Assembly (NCBI GenBank): GCA_963665195.1 | Contig: OY762070.1 | Span: forward strand, 5,270,001-5,334,000 | Length of the DNA: 64,000 bases | Source of the DNA: VXYL01 sp963665195 | GTDB taxonomy: Bacteria > Pseudomonadota > Gammaproteobacteria > Pseudomonadales > Azotimanducaceae | Direction of reading: 5' to 3' | Shown here: positions 20,501 to 29,500 of the stretch, piece by piece | How positions within the stretch are numbered: the stretch's first letter is position 1 | Layout of the letters: every line of letters starts with the position of its first letter | The notes under the pieces: generated by a model | The model's input: the letters and a program-made list of their open reading frames with translations, nothing else | The model's database searches: none | Told to the model about the DNA's origin: nothing | Position numbers and translations under genes: made by a program

Positions 20501-23500
20501 CACCGTCTCCGCCACGCAGGACGCGGTCGTCGAAGGCGACGAGACCTTCACCGTGGGCCTCACCGTCTCCAACGCGCCCACGGGCGTGACGGTAGCGGCC
20601 ACCGACACGGGCACCGGCACCATCAACGCCGGCACCGGCGGCGACCAAGACACCGCGACCCTGACGATCAGCGACGCCAGCGCCGACGAGGGCGACAGCA
20701 TGACCTTCACGGTGACGCTGTCCGAGGCGGTGCAGGGCGGGCTGACGGTGACGCCGAACTACGCCAACGGCACCGCCGCCAGCGGCGACTACACGGCCAA
20801 CACGATGGCGCTGACCTTCACCGGCACCAAGGGAGAGACCAAGACCTTCACCGTTCCGACCGTCGAAGACGCGGTGCTGGAAGCCGACGAGACCTTCACC
20901 GTGGGCATGACGGTCTCCGGCACGACCCTCGCGGCCAGCATCACCTCCACCGACACCGGCACCGGCACCATCGACAACGACGACAGCGCGGCCTTGACGG
21001 TGAACGACGCCAGCGCGTCCGAAGGCAGCAGCATGACCTTCACGGTGACGCTGTCCGAGGCGGTGCAGGGCGGGCTGACGGCGACGCCGGACTTCACCGA
21101 CTCGACGGCGACGGAGGGCACGGACTACGACGAGAACACGACGCCGCTTTCCTTCAGCGGCACCAAGGGAGAGACGGCGACGTTCACGGTTTCGACGCAC
21201 CAGGACGCGGTGCTGGAAGCCGACGAGACCTTCACCGTGGACCTCGCCGTCTCCGGGACGACGCTGACCGTGACCGCCACCGACACCGGCACCGGCACGA
21301 TCAACGACGACGACAGCGCCGTCGTGACCGTGGGCGACGCCGATGCCGACGAGGGCGACGGCATGGCGTTCACGGTGACCTTGTCCGAAGCCGTGCAGGG
21401 CGGTCTGGTGGTGACCCCGAGCTACACCAACGGCACCGCTGCCAGCACCGACTACACGGCCAACACCACCGCGTTGACCTTCACCGGCACCAAGGGAGAG
21501 ACCGAGACCTTCACCGTCTCGACCACCGAGGACGCGGCGCTGGAAGCCGACGAGACCTTCACCGTGGATCTCGCCGTCTCCGGGACGACGCTCAGTCTGA
21601 CTGCCACCGACACCGGCACCGGCACGATCAACAACGACGACAGCGCCGCGGTGACGGTGAACGACGCCGATGCCGACGAGGGCGACGGCATCACCTTCAC
21701 GGTGACTCTCGGCGCCGCGGTGCAGGGCGGATTGACGGTGACGCCCGGCTACACCAACGGCACCGCCGCGGCAGGCGACTACTCGAAGAACAGCAACGCG
21801 CTGACCTTCGCCGGCACCGCCGACGAGACCAAGACCTTCACCGTTTCCACCACCGAGGACGCGGTGCTGGAAGCCGACGAGACCTTCACCGTGGATCTCG
21901 CCGTCTCCGGCACGTCGCTCGGCGTGACGGCCTCCGACACCGGCACGGGCACCGTCAACAACGACGACAGCGCGGCGGTGACCGTGAGCGACGCGAACGC
22001 CGACGAAGGCAACAGCATGACCTTCACGGTGACGCTGGGCGCCGCGGTGCAGGGCGGCCTGAAGGTGACCCCGGACTTCACCGATGTCACGGCGGTGGAG
22101 GGCACGGACTACGACGAGAACACGACCACCTTGAGCTTCGCCGGCACGGCCAACGAAGCCAAGACCTTCACCGTCTCCACCACCGAGGACGCGGTGGTCG
22201 AAGGCAACGAGACCTTCACGGTGGGGTTGACCGTCTCCGGGACCGCGCTCGGCGTAGCGGCCGCCGACACCGGCACCGGCACCGTCAACAACGACGACGG
22301 CGCCGTGGTGACGGTGAACAACTCCAGCGCGTCCGAGGGCGACGCCCTGACCTTCACGGTGACCCTGGGCGCCGAGGTGCAGGGCGGGCTGACCGTGACG
22401 CCTTCGTTCACCGACGTCACTGCGCTGGAGGCCACGGACTACGACGAGAACACTGCGGCGCTGAGCTTCACCGGCAAAGCCAACGAAACGAAAACCTTCA
22501 CTGTCGCCACCACCGAGGATGCGGTGCTGGAAGCCGACGAGACGTTCATCGTGGGCCTCGGCACCTCGAACTCGGGTGTGACTGCAACCGACACCGGCAC
22601 CGGGACCATCGCCAACGACGACAGCGCGGCCGTGACCGTGAACGACGCCAGCGCCGACGAAGGCGACGGCATGACCTTCACGGTGACCTTGGACAGCGCG
22701 GTCCAAGGCGGCCTCGAGGTGACGCCCAGCTATGCCGACGGCACCGCCTCCAGCGGCGACTACACGCGCAACACGACGGCGTTGAGCTTCAGCGGCACGG
22801 TGGGCGAAACCAAGACCTTCACCGTCTCGACCACCGAGGACGCGGTGCTGGAAGCCAACGAGACCTTCGCCGTGGGCATCGCCGTCTCCGGGACGTCGCT
22901 CGGCTTGGACGCCACCGACACCGGCGCCGGCACCATCAACAACGACGACGGCGCGACCGTGACCGTGGGCGACGCCAGCGCCGACGAGGGCGACGGCATG
23001 ACCTTCACGGTGACCCTCGGCGAGGCGGTGCAGGGCGGCCTGACGGTAACGCCCGACTACACCAACGGCACGGCGGCCAGCACCGACTACACCGCGAACA
23101 CCGCGGCCCTTTCGTTCGCCGGGACCAAGGGGGAGACCAAGACCTTCACCGTGCCGACCACCGAGGACAACGTATTCGAAGCCGACGAGACGTTCACCGT
23201 GGGGCTGAGCGCCTCGAACTCGGGCGTGACTTCGACCGACACCGGCATCGGCACCATCGCCAACGACGACGGCGCGCCGGCCGTGGACCTGTCGCTGCGT
23301 CCGTCCAGCCTGGCCGAGGGGGCGTCGGCTACCTTGGTGACGGTTACGGCGGCGTTCTCCAACAGCACCGTCTACGAGACGGGCCAGACCGTCACGGTAG
23401 CGGTGGGCGGCGGCACGGCGACCTCCGGCACCGATTACGCCGCGGTCGCGGACTTCGACGTGACGATCGCCGCGGGCCAAGGCAGCGCGACGGCGACCTT

Positions 23501-26500
23501 CGCGCTCGCGCCGACGCAGGACACGCTGGTCGAGGGCAGCGAGACGATCGGCGTCTCCGGCAGCGCCGCCGCGCTGACGGTACACGCCGCGTACCTGACG
23601 CTGACGGACGACGATGGTGCGCCGGCGGTACACCTGTCGCTGAGTCCGTCGAGCGTGGGCGAGGGCGACGGGGCCACGCAGGTGACGGTGACGGCGGCGT
23701 TCTCCAACGCCAGCACGTACGGCAGCGACACCACGGTATCGGTCGGCGTGGGCGCACCGGGCGACAGCGCCGTCGAGGGCGCCGACTACGCCGCGGTGGC
23801 GGACTTCGACCTGACCATCGCCGCCGGCGCGGGCCGCGGCAGCGCCCAGTTCACCCTGGTGCCGACGAGCGACACGCTGGCGGAGGGCGACGAGAGCCTG
23901 ACGGTCGGCGGCGCGGTCGCGGGTCTCGCCGTCAATGGCGCGAGCCTGGTGCTGTTCGACGACGACGGCGCGCCGAGCGTGATCCTGTCGGCAGCGCCGT
24001 CCAGCGTCGCCGAGAGCGCTGGCGCGACCGCCGTGACGGTGACGGCGACGTTCTCCAACGACACCACTTACGCGGTCGACACCGCAGTGCGGGTGGGCGT
24101 CGGCGGCGCGGACGACAGCGCCACTGCGGGCGCGGACTACGCCGCGGTGGCGGACTTCACGGTGACCATCCCCGCCAGCGGAGGGAGCGGCAGCGCCGCG
24201 TTCACGCTGACGCCGACCCGCGACTCGCTGGTCGAGGGCCGCGAGACGATCGCCGTTGGCGGCGCGTCGCCCGGCCTGCAGGTGCATGGCACGCAGATCG
24301 CGCTGACGGACGACGACGAGGCGCCGACGATCCGCCTATCCGTCGATCCGCCGCGCATCGCGGAGGGCGCCGGGGGGACGCCGGCGACGCTGACGGCACG
24401 GTTCTCGAACGACAGCTCCTACGCCGTCGACACCACGGTGGTCGTGACGGTGGGCGAGGCTTCCGACAGCGCGACCGCAGGCGTCGACTACGCGTCGGTG
24501 GAACCGTTCGAGGTGACCATCGCCGCTGGCCGGCGCAGCGGCAGCGCGCCGTTCACGCTGGCGCCGGTGCAGGACGCGCTGGTGGAAGGCGCCGAGTCGA
24601 TCGGCTTCGAGGGCAGCTCCCGCCTGGCCGCGGTCGGCGCGGACATGACGCTGACCGACGACGACGCCGCCCCGGCGGTGGCACTGTCGCTGTCGCCGCC
24701 GCGTCTGGCGGAGGGCGCAGGCGAGACGCCGGTGGAGGTGACGGCGGCGTTCACGAACGACAGCGTCTACGCCGTCGATACCACCGTGACGGTGACCGTT
24801 GGCGACCCGTCCGACAGCGCCGCGGCGGGCGCGGACTACGCCGTGCCAGCGGACTTCGAGGTGACCATCCCCGCCGGGCAGACGAGCGGCGTCGCCAGCT
24901 TCACGCTGGCGCCGATGCAGGACACGCTGCTGGAGGCGGACGAGCGGATCACGGTGTCGGGGGCGTCGACGCTACCGGTCAGCGGCACGGCGGCGACCCT
25001 GGCGGACGACGACGAGGTGCCGGGCATCGAGCTGTCGGTGGCACCGGGAAGCGTGGCGGAGGGCGCCGGGTCCAGGGCGCTGGCGGTGACGGCGACCTTC
25101 ACGAACGCCACCACGTTCCTGACCGACACCACGCTGACGGTGTCGGTGGGCGCGGACGGCGACACTGCCGCGGCGGGCACGGACTACGCCCCGGTGGCGG
25201 ACTTCGAGCTGACCATCGAGGCGGGCGCGAGCGCCGGCGCGGCGACGTTCGCGCTCGCACCGACGCAGGACACGCTGATCGAGGACGACGAGACGATCAC
25301 GGTTTCGGGGGCAGCGGCGGGGATCGCGGTCGGCGCCGCGACGGTGGCGCTGGCGGACGACGACGGGCTGCCGACGGTGCATCTATCGGCAGCGCCAGGG
25401 CGCGTGGCGGAGGGCGATGGGCCGACGACGGTGACGGTCGCGGCGACGTTCTCGAACGGCAGTACGTTCACGGCCGATACGAGAGTCGCGGTCACGGTGG
25501 GCGCCGCGGACGACAGCGCGGTCTCGGGCGCGGACTACTCCCCCGTGCCGAGCTTCGACGTGGTGGTGCCGGCGGGCGCGACCAGCGGGCAGGCGACGTT
25601 CGCGCTCGCCCCGACGCAGGACACGCTGGTCGAGGGCGGAGAGACGATCACGCTGGACGGCGCGGCCGCGGGCCTTGCGGTGACGGGCGCCGGTGTTGCA
25701 CTGGCGGACGACGACGGGCTGCCGGCGGTGGCCCTATCGGCGTCGCTTTCAAGCCTTGCCGAAAGCGCGGGGGAGTCGGCGGTGACGGTGACGGCGGCGT
25801 TCTCGAAAGAGAGCACGTTCGCGGTCGACACGAGAGTCATGGTGACGGTGGGCGCGGCGGACGACAGCGCGGTCGCCGGCGCGGACTACGCCCCCGTTCC
25901 GAGCTTCGAGGTGACGGTTCCGGCGGGCGCGACGACCGGGCGGGAGACCTTCGCGCTCAGGCCGACGCAGGACACGCTGGTCGAGGGCGAAGAGCGTATC
26001 GCGCTCGACGGCGCGACGCCCGGCCTCGCGGTGACGGGCGCAGAGATCGCGCTGACGGACGACGACGCGCTGCCGACGGTGCGCCTGTCCCTGTCGGCGT
26101 CGCCCTTGAGGGTCGGCGAGGGCGCTGGCGAGTCGCCGGTGACGGTGGCGGTGACGGCGGCTTTCAGCAACGACAGCACGTTCGCGGCGGATACGAGAGT
26201 CATGGTGACGGTGGGCGCGGCGGACGACAGCGCGGTCGCCGGCGCGGACTACGCCCCCGTTTCGAGCTTCGAGGTGACGATTCCGGCGGGCGCGACGGCC
26301 GGGGAGGCCACGTTCGCGCTCAAGCCGGTGCAGGACACGCTGGTCGAGGGCGAAGAGCGGGTCGCGCTGACCGGCGCTGCGCCGGGCCTGACGGTGACGG
26401 GCGCGGAAATCGTGCTGGTCGACGACGACGCCGCGCCCACGGTGCGCCTGTCGGCGTCGCCTTCGAGCGTCGGCGAGGGTGCCGGCGAATCGGCGGTGAC

Positions 26501-29500
26501 GGTGACCGCGGCTTTCAGCAACGACAGCACGTTCGCGCGCGACACGACGGTGTCGGTGACGGTCGGCGGGCCGGACGACGGCGCGGTCGCGGGCGCGGAC
26601 TACGCCCCCGTCGCTGCCTTCGAGGTGACGGTTCCGGCGGGCGCGACGGCCGGGCTGGCGACGTTCGCGCTCAAGCCGACGCAGGACACGCTGGTCGAGG
26701 GCGAAGAGCGGATCGCGCTCACCGGCGCGGTGCCCGGCCTGAACGTGACGGGGGCGGAAATCGCGCTCACTGACGACGACGCGGTGCCGACGGTGCGCCT
26801 GTCGGCGTCGCCTTCGAGCGTCGGCGAGGGCGCTGGCGAATCGGCGGTGACGGTGACCGCGGCTTTCAGCAACGCCAGCACGTTCGCGCGCGATACGACG
26901 GTGGCGGTGACGGTGGGCGCGGCGGACGACAGCGCGGTCTCCGGCGCGGACTACGCGCCCGTTCCGAGCTTCGAGATCAGTGTTCCTGCCGGCGAAACCA
27001 CGGGCACGGCGACGTTCGCGCTGGCGCCGATCCAAGACACGCTCGTGGAGGGCGACGAAGGCGTTGCCATCGGCGGCGCCGCCGACGGGCTGACGGTATT
27101 CGGGGCGGGCCTCGTCCTGACCGACGACGACGCGGTGCCGACGGTGCGTCTGTCGGCGTCGCCGTCGCTTATCGGCGAGGGCGCTGGCGTGTCGGCGGTG
27201 ACGGTGACCGCGGCGTTCTCGAACGAAAGCACGTTCGCCGCCGCCACGGGGGTGGCGGTGACGGTGGGCGCGGCGGACGACAGCGCGGTCTCCGGCGCGG
27301 ACTACGCGCCCGTTCCGAGCTTCGAGATCAGTGTTCCTGCCGGCGAAACCACGGGCACGGCGACGTTCGCGCTGGCGCCGATCCAAGACACGCTTGTGGA
27401 GGGCGACGAAGGCGTTGCCATCGGCGGCGCCGCCACCGGGCTGACGATATTCGGGGCGGGCCTCGTCCTGACCGACGACGATGCGGCGCCGACCGTCCAG
27501 CTCGCGGTTTCGCCGTCTAGCGTCGCCGAAGACGCCGGCGCGACGGCGCTGACGGTGACGGCCACCTTCGTGGGCAGCGGCACCTACGCCGCCGACACGC
27601 CGGTGACGGTATCGGTCGGCGACGCGGGAGACAGCGCCGTTGCCGGCACGGACTACGCCGCCGTCGCCGACTTCGAGGTGACCGTGCCCGCTGGCGCTGG
27701 CACCGGCAGCGCCGCGTTCACCCTGGCGCCGGTGCAGGATGCCCTCTTCGAGGCCGACGAGACGATTGCCTTGGCGGGCAGCGCATCCGGGCTCGACGTG
27801 CAAGGCGCGAGCGCGACGCTGACCGACGACGACCGCGCCAGGGAGCCGGTGCGCTTCTCGGTGGCGGACGCCGCGGCGAAGGAAGGCGAGCCGCTGGCCT
27901 TCGCCGTGCGCCTGAGCCGGACGCCGGCGGGCCGCTCGGTGGCGGTTCGCTACCGGACGGAGGACCGCACGGCAGCGGCGGGCGAAGACTACGTCGCGAT
28001 GTCCGGGACGCTGACGTTCGCGCCCGGCGAGACGGCTGCGACGGTGGCCGTGCGGACGCTGGACGACGCGTTCGACGAAGGCGTGGAGACGCTGGCGCTG
28101 GTGCTCGGCGAGCCGGTCGACGCGGAGATCGAGGACGGCGAGGGCATCGGCGCGCTGGGCGGCGAGGATCCGCTGGCGCCGGCGTGGATCGCGCGCTTCG
28201 GGCGCACCGCCTCCAGCCACGTCATGGAGGCGGTGGACGGCCGGCTGCGCGGCGGCAGCGACGCCCCGCCCGGGCTGTCGCTGGGCGGCGTGTCGCCGCC
28301 GGTGCCGCCGACCATGCCGCCCGGCTCGGAAGTCGCGGCAGCGGGCGGGCATCTTGCAGGGGGGCCGATGCCGGGCGCTGCGGCATGGGAGGGATCGATG
28401 GCCGCAGGACCAACGGTCGCCGGCTCCATGTTCCCGGCGGCGGGATCGAGCGCAACCTTGCCGGGCGCATTCGCCGCCTCGGCCGGGGCCCCTGCCGCCG
28501 TCGGTCAGCCGGTCGGCGAAGGGCGCGCCGGCGCGGACAGGAGCACGATGCTGCGCGACCTGCTCGGGCGGAGCAGCTTCCGCTGGTCGCCGGGCTCGGG
28601 CGAAGAGGAAGAGGCGGAGGAGCGCCGCCGCTGGACCTTCTGGGGCCGGGGCGCGAAGACGCGCTTCGACGGCCGCGAAGGCGCCGTCGCCCTTGCCGGG
28701 GACGTTGTCGGCGCGACGCTCGGCGTGGACGCGGAACGGAATCGCTGGACGGCGGGCCTGGCACTGGCGCTGAACGAGGGCCGCGGTACCTACTCGGACG
28801 CCGCCAGCGGCGATGCGGGCGATCTCAGAAGCAGGCTTACCAGCATCCACCCCTATGTCCGCTGGGCGGGCGAAGAGCTGTCGATTTGGGGCGTGCTCGG
28901 CCACGGTCGGGGAGACTACGCGGTACGCTCGAACCGCGCCGGCAGGGCCGTCCGCTCGGATCTGCAGATGAGTATGGCGGGGCTTGGCGCGCGCCGCGGC
29001 CTGGCGACGGCGGAGCGGCTCCGCGGCATCGAACTGGCGCTGCGCGCGGACGCGACGCTGGTGTGGATGCGGGCGGAGGGCGTGGAAGGCCACCTGCGCG
29101 AGACGAGGACGCGCACCGGCCATGCGCGCGTCTACCTGGAAGGAGCGCGGTCCTACCGCGTCGGCCAGAGCGGCCACCTGCTGACGCCGTCGCTGGAATT
29201 GGGCGTGCGCGGCGACGCTGGCGACGCCGAGACGGGCGCGGGACTGGAGGTCGCGGGTCGCCTGCGATACGAGAACCCGGCGCGGAACCTGCGCGCCGAG
29301 CTGCGCGGCCAGCGGCTGCTGGGGCACCGGGACGACGCGCTCGCCATCTGGGGCGCGGGCGGCGAGGTGGTCTACGACGCGGGCACGGACGGCCTCGGCC
29401 TGTCGTTCAGCATCAAGCCGACCTGGGGCACGTCCCAGGGCGGCGTCGCGGACCTCTGGGGGCAGGCGGGCATGGCGGCGGGGCCGCGCGTCGGGCATGG

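Noticed and set aside
19380..24287. Minus-strand open frame of 1635 codons opposite the autotransporter
   Set aside because: Its sequence is a low-complexity R/G/V/H-rich mirror of the GC-rich repeats, and further minus-strand frames here recur at the repeat spacing. It is a shadow of the plus-strand gene.
25749..29498. Minus-strand open frame of 1249 codons
   Set aside because: It has the same repeat mirror composition and no domain or start signal.
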